Assembly: GCA_030604135.1 (NCBI GenBank)
Contig: JAUVWL010000001.1
Location: 124,001 to 188,000 of the forward strand
Source: Burkholderiales bacterium
Lineage (GTDB): Bacteria > Pseudomonadota > Gammaproteobacteria > Burkholderiales > Burkholderiaceae_C
Length of the DNA: 64,000 nt
Direction of reading: 5' to 3'
In this document: in pieces, positions 56,303 to 64,000 of the stretch
How the letters are laid out: each line of letters opens with the position of its first letter
Position numbering within the stretch: the first letter of the stretch is position 1
Notes under the pieces: generated by a model
Database searches by the model: none
Told to the model about the DNA's origin: nothing
Seen by the model: the letters and a program-made list of their open reading frames with translations, nothing else
Translations under genes and position numbers: made by a program

Positions 56303-56914
56303 TCAGAGTCCGGCGCGCTGCACGATGGCACGCGGCCGGGTGTTGAGGTCGGAGACACGACCGATGTCGTCGAGCGAGAAACGCACCAGGGTGCGTTCAT
56401 CACCCGGGCTGGGCAGTTGCTGGGTGCCGGTGAAGACGATCTCGGCCTGCGGGTTGACTTTGATGACCGTCACCGAGACGTCCACCGGCTGCTGGTCGTT
56501 GCTTTCGTAGTAGTGGGCGTTGACGATGTACTCACCCGGGACGATGCCACGCAGCGTGACGATCTCCTGCCGCACCGTGCTTTCGATGATGCGCCCGTCG
56601 ACCAGCACCGTGTTGTTCTTGGCGCCCCGGTCATCCCGGTCCAGGTGCAGCATGCCGGCGTCGCGCTGGCGGAACCACAGCAGTTTGCCTGCCGGGTCCA
56701 GCACCCAGGCGTCGATGTCGTTGGGGTTGCCGTCCGGCCACGCAATGGTGATCATGAACTCGGCCTTGGCCGGCACGTCGCCCGCCTTGCGGGCCTGCGG
56801 ATTGAAAGCGATCAGGGCCACCACAAAACACAGCACGAAGGCAATCAACATGTTGAACAACATGTCGTAGAACGGGTCGGTTTCGGTGTCACGAACCGTC
56901 CGGCCGATCGCCAT
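56303..56914 (-). CDS. ExbD/MotB-like single-pass protein with C-terminal domain resembling DUF2135/YfaP
   Basis: DPFYDMLFNMLIAFVLCFVVALIAF with putative proton-carrying Asp at TM start; DIDAWVLDPAGKLLWF...DRDDRG. Confidence 0.7.
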   Translation of the reverse strand: MAIGRTVRDTETDPFYDMLFNMLIAFVLCFVVALIAFNPQARKAGDVPAKAEFMITIAWPDGNPNDIDAWVLDPAGKLLWFRQRDAGMLHLDRDDRGAKNNTVLVDGRIIESTVRQEIVTLRGIVPGEYIVNAHYYESNDQQPVDVSVTVIKVNPQAEIVFTGTQQLPSPGDERTLVRFSLDDIGRVSDLNTRPRAIVQRAGL

Positions 56915-57662
56915 CCGGATACTCCGTATCTGAAGGTGCGGGCATCAGGCCTACAGCCAGTGCATCGGCCACCAGCGCGTCGGCAAAACGGTCCAGCCGC
57001 ATCAGCTGCAGGCCCAGCAGGATGTTGCCGGTCAGGCCCGTGACCGTGGTCAGCAGGGCGATGCCCAGACCCCCGGTGAGGTCGCGCAGCAGTCGGCTCG
57101 ACTGGCTGGGGTCGAAGCTCTCGACCTGACCCAGCTGCAGGGCCAGGATGGAAAAGCCGATCACCTTGCCCAGCAGTCCGAGCTTGAGCTGGATGCCGTT
57201 GAGCCACCAGGCCATCTCGTGGGGTCCATGGGCGCGTTCACCCAGCAGCTGCACCGCGATGCTGGTGGGTTGTCCGGGGCGGCTGGCGTGTCGCAGGTAT
57301 TCGCCGACCCAGCCCTCGCCAGAGCGCAGGCCGGTCCCGCGCAGCCGATCCAGTTGCTGACGCTGCTGGCCCAGCACCCAGGCGCGCCGGCCGGCCCACA
57401 GGGAGCAGCCCACGAACAGCGCCACGATGACCAGGGTCAGGCGGGTCGGATCGGCCTGGACCAGGCGGTGCCATGCGCCGGCCACCCACAGCAGGTAGGC
57501 GCCGAACAGCAGCAGGCCCATGTAGGCCAGCCAGAGCAGGAAAAGCCCTCGATCGGCCTGCTCCAGTGACGAGGGCCCTCGCCGAACGCCGGGCAGGTGC
57601 CTGACGACGGCAGCGCCCATCATCTGCCGGTGCGACTGTGCCGGCGGGTTGCTGGTGCTCAC
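56889..57662 (-). CDS. MotA/TolQ/ExbB-family proton channel protein
   Basis: LKLGLLGKVIGFSILALQLGQ and LTGGLGIALLTTVTGLTGNILLGLQLMRLDR. Confidence 0.8.
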   Translation of the reverse strand: MSTSNPPAQSHRQMMGAAVVRHLPGVRRGPSSLEQADRGLFLLWLAYMGLLLFGAYLLWVAGAWHRLVQADPTRLTLVIVALFVGCSLWAGRRAWVLGQQRQQLDRLRGTGLRSGEGWVGEYLRHASRPGQPTSIAVQLLGERAHGPHEMAWWLNGIQLKLGLLGKVIGFSILALQLGQVESFDPSQSSRLLRDLTGGLGIALLTTVTGLTGNILLGLQLMRLDRFADALVADALAVGLMPAPSDTEYPDGDRPDGS

Positions 57663-58798
57663 GGCGTCGCCTGGGGGTGCAGCAGGCGGGATTCATCGTC
57701 GCTGCGGAACACGATGGGCACGACCCGACCCAGGGGTGCCTGCTGCACCAGCCTGACCACCTGCTCATGGTGCGGCGATCTGCTGCAGACCGGGTCGGCC
57801 TGGGTCGGGTCGCCGGTGATCAGGAAGGCCTGGCAGCGGCATCCGCCGAAGTCCTTGTGGCGCTCGTCACAGTCGCGGCAAGGAGGCTTCATCCAGGCGT
57901 CACCCCGAAAGGTGTTGAAGGCCTGACTGCGCCGCCATATGTCGGCCACCGGCGAGGTGGTGACGTTGGGCAATGACAGGCCCGGCAGGTCGCGGGCGTT
58001 GTGGCAGGGCATGGCCATGCCGTCCGGGGCCACCGACAGGAACACCGATCCCCAGCCGTTCATGCAGGCCTTGGGCCGCTCTTCGAAATAGTCGGGCACC
58101 ACGAACAGCACACGGCAGCGGTGCCCGCCGGCCTGGGCCTCCTGCTCGGTGCGGAAGGCCTTGACTTCGGCCTCGGCCCGCTCCAGTTCTTCGCGCGTGG
58201 GCATCAGGTGGTCGCGGTTGACCCAGGCCCAGCCGTAGTACTGGGTGTTGGCCAGTTCCAGGTACTCGGCCTCAAGGGCCACGGCCATGTCGATGATCTT
58301 GCGCACATGGGGCAAGTTGTGCCGGTGCAGCACGCAGTTCATGACCATCGGCCAGTCGTGCGCCTTGATCAGTCGGGCCACCTTCTGTTTCAGGTCGAAG
58401 GTGCGTGTGTGGCTGAGAAAGTCATTGAGTTCGCGGGTCGAATCCTGGAAGGACAGCTGCACATGGTCCAGGCCGGCGTCCTTGAGCCTCTGGGCGCGGG
58501 CCGGTGTCAGACCGACACCCGAAGTGATCAGATTGGTGTAGTAGCCCAGCCGGTGCGCTTCCTGCACGAGTTCTTCCAGGTCGTCCCGCAGCAGGGGTTC
58601 CCCACCGGAAAAGCCCAGTTGCGCCGCGCCGAGCGCTCGGGCCTGGCGCATCACATCCACCCACTGTGCCGTGGTCAGCTCATCGCGCAGCCGCGCATGC
58701 TGCGTGGGGTTGTAGCAGAACACGCAATGCAGCGGGCAGCGGTAGGTCAGCTCCGCCAGCAGCCACAGCGGCGGGCCCGGCTCAGTCGATCCAGCCAC
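57659..58798 (-). CDS. pqqE: PqqA peptide cyclase PqqE (radical SAM)
   Basis: YRCPLHCVFCYNP CxxxCxxC; SPASM Cys-rich C-terminus. Confidence 0.96.
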   Translation of the reverse strand: MAGSTEPGPPLWLLAELTYRCPLHCVFCYNPTQHARLRDELTTAQWVDVMRQARALGAAQLGFSGGEPLLRDDLEELVQEAHRLGYYTNLITSGVGLTPARAQRLKDAGLDHVQLSFQDSTRELNDFLSHTRTFDLKQKVARLIKAHDWPMVMNCVLHRHNLPHVRKIIDMAVALEAEYLELANTQYYGWAWVNRDHLMPTREELERAEAEVKAFRTEQEAQAGGHRCRVLFVVPDYFEERPKACMNGWGSVFLSVAPDGMAMPCHNARDLPGLSLPNVTTSPVADIWRRSQAFNTFRGDAWMKPPCRDCDERHKDFGGCRCQAFLITGDPTQADPVCSRSPHHEQVVRLVQQAPLGRVVPIVFRSDDESRLLHPQATP

Positions 58799-59045
58799 GG
58801 CGCTGGCCCTCCTCGAGCAGGGCGCGCACCTCGGGCGCGATCCCCGTCACACCAAAGGCGCCTTCAAGCTCTGCCACAATGGTGTCCAGCGTTCGCTCCC
58901 CATTGCACCGCTGCAGAATCTCGGCAGCGCTCTGGTTGAGCTGGACCATGCCTTCGGGGTAGAGCAGCACCCATTTTTGCTGGGCCTCCTCGTACTGCAG
59001 CCGGAAGCGGCGCGAGAGCCGGGGTTGTGCGGGCAGTGTGTTCAT
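58782..59045 (-). CDS. pqqD: PQQ biosynthesis peptide chaperone PqqD
   Basis: RLSRRFRLQYEEAQQKWVLLYPEGMVQLNQSAAEILQRCNGERTLD. Confidence 0.95.
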   Translation of the reverse strand: MNTLPAQPRLSRRFRLQYEEAQQKWVLLYPEGMVQLNQSAAEILQRCNGERTLDTIVAELEGAFGVTGIAPEVRALLEEGQRRGWID

Positions 59046-59061
59046 GCTCAAAGGCCCGGGC

Positions 59062-59793
59062 TCATTGCGCGGCCCGTTCGATGGCGTCCAGCATGGTCCA
59101 CAGGATGTCCAGCTTGAACTGCAGGATGTCCAGGGCGCGGTGCTGGCCGGCACGGGTGGTGAAGTGTTCCAGTGTGACCTGCAGGCCGTGCTCGACGTCG
59201 CGGCTGGCCAGCGGGATGCGGCTGCGAAAATAGGCCAGCCCGTCGGCCTCGATCCAGGGGTAGTGGGTGGGCCAGGTCGCCAGCCGGTCCTTGTGGATCT
59301 GCGGCGCGAACATCTCGGTCAGCGACGAGCAGACGGCCTCCTGCCAGGGTGCGCGGGCGGCGAAGTTCACGTAGGCATCGCAGGCAAAACGCACGCCTGG
59401 CACCACGCCTTGCAGGGACCAGAGCTCGTCGCGAGGAATACCCACCGCCTCGCCCAGGCGAGTCCAGGCCTCGATGCCGCCGGCGGCCGAACCCTGGTGG
59501 TCGCCATGGCCGTCGTGGTCGAGGATGCGGTCGATCCATTTGCGCCGGTGCTCGCGGTCCGGCATGTTGGCCAGAATGGCCGCGTCCTTGCGCGGAATGC
59601 AGATCTGGTAGTAGAAGCGGTTGGCCACCCAGCAGCGGATCTCGTCCGGTGTGCAGCCACCGGCGTTCATGCGCACATTGAACGGGTGGTGGATGTGGTA
59701 CGCGCGCCCCTTGTTGCGCAGCTGGTCCTCGAACTCGGCGGGTGTCCAGGCGGGCAGGTGGTCGTCGGTGCGCAGGGTACGGGCGATGTCCAC
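59062..59793 (-). CDS. pqqC: Pyrroloquinoline-quinone synthase PqqC
   Basis: [56 protein letters not shown]. Confidence 0.97.
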   Translation of the reverse strand: MDIARTLRTDDHLPAWTPAEFEDQLRNKGRAYHIHHPFNVRMNAGGCTPDEIRCWVANRFYYQICIPRKDAAILANMPDREHRRKWIDRILDHDGHGDHQGSAAGGIEAWTRLGEAVGIPRDELWSLQGVVPGVRFACDAYVNFAARAPWQEAVCSSLTEMFAPQIHKDRLATWPTHYPWIEADGLAYFRSRIPLASRDVEHGLQVTLEHFTTRAGQHRALDILQFKLDILWTMLDAIERAAQ

Positions 59794-59795
59794 GG

Positions 59796-60713
59796 TCAGA
59801 TCTCCAGTTCCATGCCATCAAAGGCGACCTCGATGCCGTGCGCCTCCAGAACGCGTCGTTCGGGCGCGTCTTCCACCAGCATCGGGTTGGTGTTGTTGAT
59901 GTGTATGAGGATTTTTCGGGTGCCAGCCGGCAGGCGATCGAGCTGTTCGATCATCCCGCCAGGGCCACTTTGCGGCAGGTGTCCCATGTCCAGCGCGGTC
60001 TTGCCCGACAGGCCCAGGCGCTGCATCTCGTCGTTGGTCCAGAAGGTGCCATCAACCAGCACCACGGCACAGCCCGACATGAGTTCCAGCAGTTCCGGAC
60101 CGACGGCGGCCAGCCCAGGGGCGTAGAAGAGCTGGGCTGCGCTGGCCGGATTGCGCGCCAGAAGGCCGATGTTGTCCCCCGGGCGGGGGCGGCCCCGGAA
60201 GGGGGAGTAGGGGGGCGGCTGTGAACTGAGCGAGACGGTGCGGATGTCCAGCCCGGACAGTTCCGGCAAATGCACCGGACGACCATCAACCGGCAGCTCG
60301 CGAATCTGCGTGCCACAGTAATGGGACAGGATGCGGGTGAGCGGAAACCCGTCCGAGATGTCCGAGACCACCTCGGGCGTGGCCAGCAGGGGCAATGGTG
60401 TGCGGCGCTCGCGCAGCATCAGCAGGCCGGTGACATGGTCGATCTGGGCGTCCATCAGCAGCACGGCGGCGATGCCGCTGTCGCGGATCTGGCGGGCGGG
60501 CTGCAGAACCGGGTTTTCCCGGATCTGCTGCAGGATGTCGGGCGATGCGTTGACCAGCAGCCAGTCGGTGCCGTCCTGGCTGATCGCAATCGAAGACTGG
60601 GTGCGGGCACGCGCCCGCAGTTGGCCGCGACGCAGGCCGTCGCAGTTCGGACAGTTGCAGTTCCACTGCGGAAAGCCACCGCCGGCCGAAGAACCGAGCA
60701 CGCGGATGCGCAT
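59796..60713 (-). CDS. pqqB: PQQ biosynthesis protein PqqB
   Basis: [44 protein letters not shown]. Confidence 0.96.
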   Translation of the reverse strand: MRIRVLGSSAGGGFPQWNCNCPNCDGLRRGQLRARARTQSSIAISQDGTDWLLVNASPDILQQIRENPVLQPARQIRDSGIAAVLLMDAQIDHVTGLLMLRERRTPLPLLATPEVVSDISDGFPLTRILSHYCGTQIRELPVDGRPVHLPELSGLDIRTVSLSSQPPPYSPFRGRPRPGDNIGLLARNPASAAQLFYAPGLAAVGPELLELMSGCAVVLVDGTFWTNDEMQRLGLSGKTALDMGHLPQSGPGGMIEQLDRLPAGTRKILIHINNTNPMLVEDAPERRVLEAHGIEVAFDGMELEI

Positions 60714-60741
60714 GAGTGTCAGACGTCTGGATGCGGGAAAC

Positions 60742-60775
60742 AAAAAGGGCGCACGGGTTCTTGGTCCGTGCGCCC
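60742..60775 (-). terminator. Rho-independent terminator/attenuator between pqqA and pqqB
   Basis: gggcgcacgg-N9-ccgtgcgccc; T-run on the minus strand. Confidence 0.75.
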
Positions 60776-60794
60776 CAGGTCCTTTCGCTGTGGA

Positions 60795-60869
60795 TCAGCG
60801 ATTGGCGATGTACATCGTGATTTCAAACCCGAAGCGGAGGTCGGTGAAGGCGGGGGTGGTCCACTGCAT
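60795..60869 (-). CDS. pqqA: PQQ precursor peptide Pqq[25 protein letters not shown]
   Basis: Short ORF absent from the supplied track; conserved E-x3-Y (EITMY). Confidence 0.96.
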   Translation of the reverse strand: MQWTTPAFTDLRFGFEITMYIANR

Positions 60870-60947
60870 GAAAGGTCTCCAGATGTTGGCATGAATCGTG
60901 ACTGACAGCCGCTGACCCCAGGGTCCTGTTCGGCTGCCAGCCACTTA

Positions 60948-60963
60948 TGCAAAATCGATGCCA
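60948..60963 (-). promoter_or_regulatory. Sigma-54 (-24/-12) promoter upstream of pqqA
   Basis: Minus strand TGGCATCGATTTTGCA, GG-N10-GC spacing, about 79 nt before pqqA ATG. Confidence 0.72.
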
Positions 60964-62060
60964 TGAATTCCCTGTCACACCGGGCTGCGTGCCATTCTGC
61001 TTCAAGCCGGTCGGGCAGTGCCTGGCCCCCGCCGCAGCATCTGGTGGTGTCGGGCCACCGGCGGGTGGCATGGCGGGCGCTGGGCGACGCCGTCGACCCG
61101 GCGTGGCTGGTTCTTCACGGTGGGCCTGGCAGTGGGGGACAGCCCGGTCAGGTGGCTCCCTTCCCTGGCAAGGGTAGGCGGCTTGTGGTGCCCGATCAGC
61201 GGGGCAGCGGCGCGGGCCGCCCCAGAGCTGGCCTGCATGGAAACCACACGGCGGCCCTGGTGGAAGACCTGGAGCTTCTGCGACGCGCCCTCGGTATCGA
61301 GCGCTGGTCCATCCTGGCCGGCTCATGGGGCACGGTCCTCGCGCTGGCCTACGCCGAGCGCCATCCAGGGCGAGTGGAGCGGCTGGTCTTACGGGGTGCT
61401 TTTGCGGTGAGCCGGCGCGAACTGAGGGGGGTGCTGGCACCCGTTGAACGGGTCAGGCAGCGCGCCGGGCGAGAGCCGCTCTGGAGCGCGCCAGGTGCCA
61501 ACACCGACACGGTCATGCTCAGGCGGCTGCAACAGGTGCTGCAAAGTGGAACACCCGGTGTCACAGCCCGACGCCTGTTGAGACACTGGAGTCGGGTGGA
61601 GCAGGTGCTGGCCTTGCGCGGCATGGAGCGAAGTCTTCTGTATGCCATGGGTACGGCGCAGACGGGTCTTGCCCGGCAGGTCCGGCGGCAGATCGCGTCG
61701 CTGCGCCGGGGCTTGCGACGTGATCGGGCCCAGGCCGCATCCCGCGGATTCAGCCGGAAAGACCGGGGCCTCTGGCAGAAATTCCGCATACAGGCCCACT
61801 ACCTGCGCAGGCGCTGCTTCACCCGCCCAGGCCAGCTGGATGGGGCCATCCGGCAGCTGGCGCAGGCGGGTGTGCCGATGGACTGGGTCCACGGTCGATT
61901 CGATGTGGTCTGCCCAACGGGCAACAGTCTTCGCTGGCACCGGCTGGCACAGACGGTTGCGCCGGGATGCTCGCGGCTGCACCAGCCCATCTGCGGGCAC
62001 CTGGGCGTCGAGCCTGCCATGTTGGCCGCCTTGCGGGCACTGGTGGACCCATGTCGGTGA
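60963..62060 (+). CDS. Alpha/beta-hydrolase, proline iminopeptidase-like (S33)
   Basis: LHGGPGSGG oxyanion motif, VPDQRGSGAG, LAGSWGTVLALAYAERHP nucleophile elbow; start uncertain. Confidence 0.82.
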   Translation: MNSLSHRAACHSASSRSGSAWPPPQHLVVSGHRRVAWRALGDAVDPAWLVLHGGPGSGGQPGQVAPFPGKGRRLVVPDQRGSGAGRPRAGLHGNHTAALVEDLELLRRALGIERWSILAGSWGTVLALAYAERHPGRVERLVLRGAFAVSRRELRGVLAPVERVRQRAGREPLWSAPGANTDTVMLRRLQQVLQSGTPGVTARRLLRHWSRVEQVLALRGMERSLLYAMGTAQTGLARQVRRQIASLRRGLRRDRAQAASRGFSRKDRGLWQKFRIQAHYLRRRCFTRPGQLDGAIRQLAQAGVPMDWVHGRFDVVCPTGNSLRWHRLAQTVAPGCSRLHQPICGHLGVEPAMLAALRALVDPCR

Positions 62061-63112
62061 TGAAGCTGCCTGGGGCTGCCCTGCTGGCCTTGTGCCTCTG
62101 GCTGAGCGCTTGCGCAAGTCAGGTCGTCACCGGCGTCTCGGCCATCGCTGACGCCGACTGCGCCGGGCACGAAGCCATCGTATGGCAGCCAGCGGCGCCG
62201 TCGATCTGGGTCTGGTTGCCGGCGGCCGAGGTCGAGTTGGCCGAGGCCAATGGCGGCCACGTGGCCCCCACCGCGGTGGTGGTCGACGGGGAGCAGGCCC
62301 TGGTGGTCGACCCAGGGCCCAGCCACCGCCACGGGCTGCGTGTGCGCGAGTCCTTGCGCTGCCAGTTCGGTGCCCGGGTCACCTGGGTGGTCAACACACA
62401 CGCGCATGCCGAGAACGTGCTGGCCAACTCGGCCTTTGCCGACCTTCAATCGGCCGGCCAGCTTCGCATAGGGGCCAGCCAGGCCACCCGCGATGGCATG
62501 ACCCGTCGATGCCCGGATTGCCTGGCCAGCCTGATCCGGCGCGTGGGCGAAGCGGCCATGGAAGACACCCGCATCGTGCTGCCTGACGTGACCCTGGAGA
62601 CCGGCACCGTGCTGCGCGTGGGCCAGCGCGAACTGACCGTCTGGGCGGTGGAGCAGGGGCACACCGAAGGTGACCTGGTGCTTTGGGATGCGAGCCATGG
62701 CGTGCTGTTTGCAGGTGGGCTGGTCTACGGCCAGCGCATTCCCGAACTGGCGCAGGGACAGGTGGATGCGTGGCTGGCCGCTCTGGAGCGGATGGCGGCT
62801 TTACCGGTTCGCGAAGTGATCGGGTCCACCTGGTCCAGCGGCAGCGCCGGTCAACTCCCCCCCGCCATGGAATCGACGCGTGGCTACCTGAGCGCCTTGC
62901 GCTCGGGCGTCTTGCGCGCCATGGACGAGGGGGCCATGGCACAAGACACCAGCGCCGTGCCTTTGCCCGCCTACAGCCACTGGGCGGGCTACAGTGAGCG
63001 CCACGGCTTCAACGTGTTGCGGGCCTGGCGCGAGCTGGAGCCGGTCTGGATGGAGCAGGATGCCGCGCCACCCGTCAGCATGCCAGGCTCAGTCGAGCAG
63101 CCCCGGCGGTAA
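62051..63112 (+). CDS. Quinoprotein relay-type MBL-fold protein 2, predicted lipoprotein
   Basis: LSAC lipobox; [33 protein letters not shown]; overlaps the S33 gene by 10 nt. Confidence 0.82.
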   Translation: MSVMKLPGAALLALCLWLSACASQVVTGVSAIADADCAGHEAIVWQPAAPSIWVWLPAAEVELAEANGGHVAPTAVVVDGEQALVVDPGPSHRHGLRVRESLRCQFGARVTWVVNTHAHAENVLANSAFADLQSAGQLRIGASQATRDGMTRRCPDCLASLIRRVGEAAMEDTRIVLPDVTLETGTVLRVGQRELTVWAVEQGHTEGDLVLWDASHGVLFAGGLVYGQRIPELAQGQVDAWLAALERMAALPVREVIGSTWSSGSAGQLPPAMESTRGYLSALRSGVLRAMDEGAMAQDTSAVPLPAYSHWAGYSERHGFNVLRAWRELEPVWMEQDAAPPVSMPGSVEQPRR

Positions 63113-64000
63113 CAGGTGCTTCTTGCGGTAGATGGTGTTGCGTGACACGCCCAGCGCCTTGGCGGCGGCCGACACATTGCCGCCGTGCTGACGCAGGGCC
63201 TGGGCCATGGCGGTCACCGCCACGTCCTGCAGGCGCTGGCCTTCCGGAGCCTCGGCAGCGACCTGAACGACCTCTGCCGGGGTCGCTTGAAACGGGGTGG
63301 CTGCGGAAGCTGCCACCGACTCGGTGGGGGCGGGGGGCTGAGGCGTGCGCTGCGCTGCATCGGGTTGCTCGATCTCTTCGAGGAAGTCGTCGGGCAGGTG
63401 CATTTTCGTGATGCTGCCTTCACAGCCGACCATCACCACCGCCGTTCGGAGCAGGTTGTGCAATTGACGGAAGTTGCCCGGCCAGTGGTAGGCCTTGAAC
63501 AAGGCCATGACCTCGTCCGAAATGCCGACGTTCTGACCGTTTTCGCACAGACTCTTGAGGATCTTGCGCACCACAAACTCGAAGTCGGTGCGTTCGCGCA
63601 AGGCGGGCAGGCGCACCACCAGGCCGTTGAGCCGGTAGTACAGGTCTTCCCGGAAGCTGCCATCGGCGATCATGGCCTTGGGGTTCTTGTGGGTGGCACT
63701 GATGACGGCCACGTCCACTTCAACCTCCTTGCCGGCACCCAGGGGGCTCACCTTGCGTTCCTGCAACACCCGAAGCAGGCGGGCCTGCAGGTGCTTGGGC
63801 ATGTCGCCGATCTCGTCCAGGAACAGCGTGCCGCCATTGGCCTGCAGGATCTTGCCCATCGACCCCTTCTTGCGGGCCCCGGTGAACGCCCCTTCTTCGT
63901 ATCCGAACAGCTCCGACTCGATCAATGTGTCTGGAATGGAGGCGCAATTGACCGACACGAACGGGCCCCCGCTGCGTTGCGAGTCACCGTGAATCGCCTG
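63089..64000 (-). CDS. Sigma-54-dependent Fis-family transcriptional activator, 5' truncated by window edge
   Basis: [17 protein letters not shown] (GAFTGA loop), Walker B-like [14 protein letters not shown]-terminal Fis [25 protein letters not shown]. Confidence 0.95.
   Translation of the reverse strand, partial: QAIHGDSQRSGGPFVSVNCASIPDTLIESELFGYEEGAFTGARKKGSMGKILQANGGTLFLDEIGDMPKHLQARLLRVLQERKVSPLGAGKEVEVDVAVISATHKNPKAMIADGSFREDLYYRLNGLVVRLPALRERTDFEFVVRKILKSLCENGQNVGISDEVMALFKAYHWPGNFRQLHNLLRTAVVMVGCEGSITKMHLPDDFLEEIEQPDAAQRTPQPPAPTESVAASAATPFQATPAEVVQVAAEAPEGQRLQDVAVTAMAQALRQHGGNVSAAAKALGVSRNTIYRKKHLLPPGLLD

Noticed and set aside
56135-57043. 302-aa plus-strand ORF opposite the ExbB/ExbD-like genes
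   Set aside because: No motifs; the minus-strand frames have TM segments, overlaps and operon spacing.

Overview
High-GC 64-kb chromosomal window, gene content typical of Burkholderiales (Comamonadaceae-like; taxon inferred, not tested). The left two thirds are mostly housekeeping: moeA/mobA/moaA, hppA+ppa, a five-gene bactofilin cluster, nadE, P-II, ilvBHC-pssA-leuA, bpt/aat, tRNA-Asn, cysND-H-DUF934-cysI, and a tungstate-type ABC transporter. From about 42.6 kb to the right edge nearly everything belongs to a PQQ/quinoprotein alcohol-oxidation locus. It contains a PqqU/YncD-like TonB receptor, ABC ATPase/SBP/permease, a YVTN propeller, a SoxYZ-like carrier, two SoxH-like metallo-beta-lactamase-fold proteins, a PQQ alcohol dehydrogenase, cytochrome c, pqqABCDE and a sigma-54 activator at the edge. 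Main items for follow-up: (1) a four-gene MotA/ExbB + ExbD/MotB-like proton-channel module that is the tail of the pqqBCDE operon; (2) three good -24/-12 sigma-54 promoter matches in front of the propeller operon, the PQQ-ADH and pqqA; (3) a PqqU-like receptor beside a complete PQQ biosynthesis operon; (4) complementary degeneration of the metal motifs in the two MBL proteins; (5) a Leu-rich leader peptide plus attenuator before leuA; (6) a dispersed palindromic intergenic repeat, one copy of which overlaps the start of a lipoprotein gene. No CRISPR array, transposase or prophage gene was seen. All family calls come from reading the translations; no database search was run.
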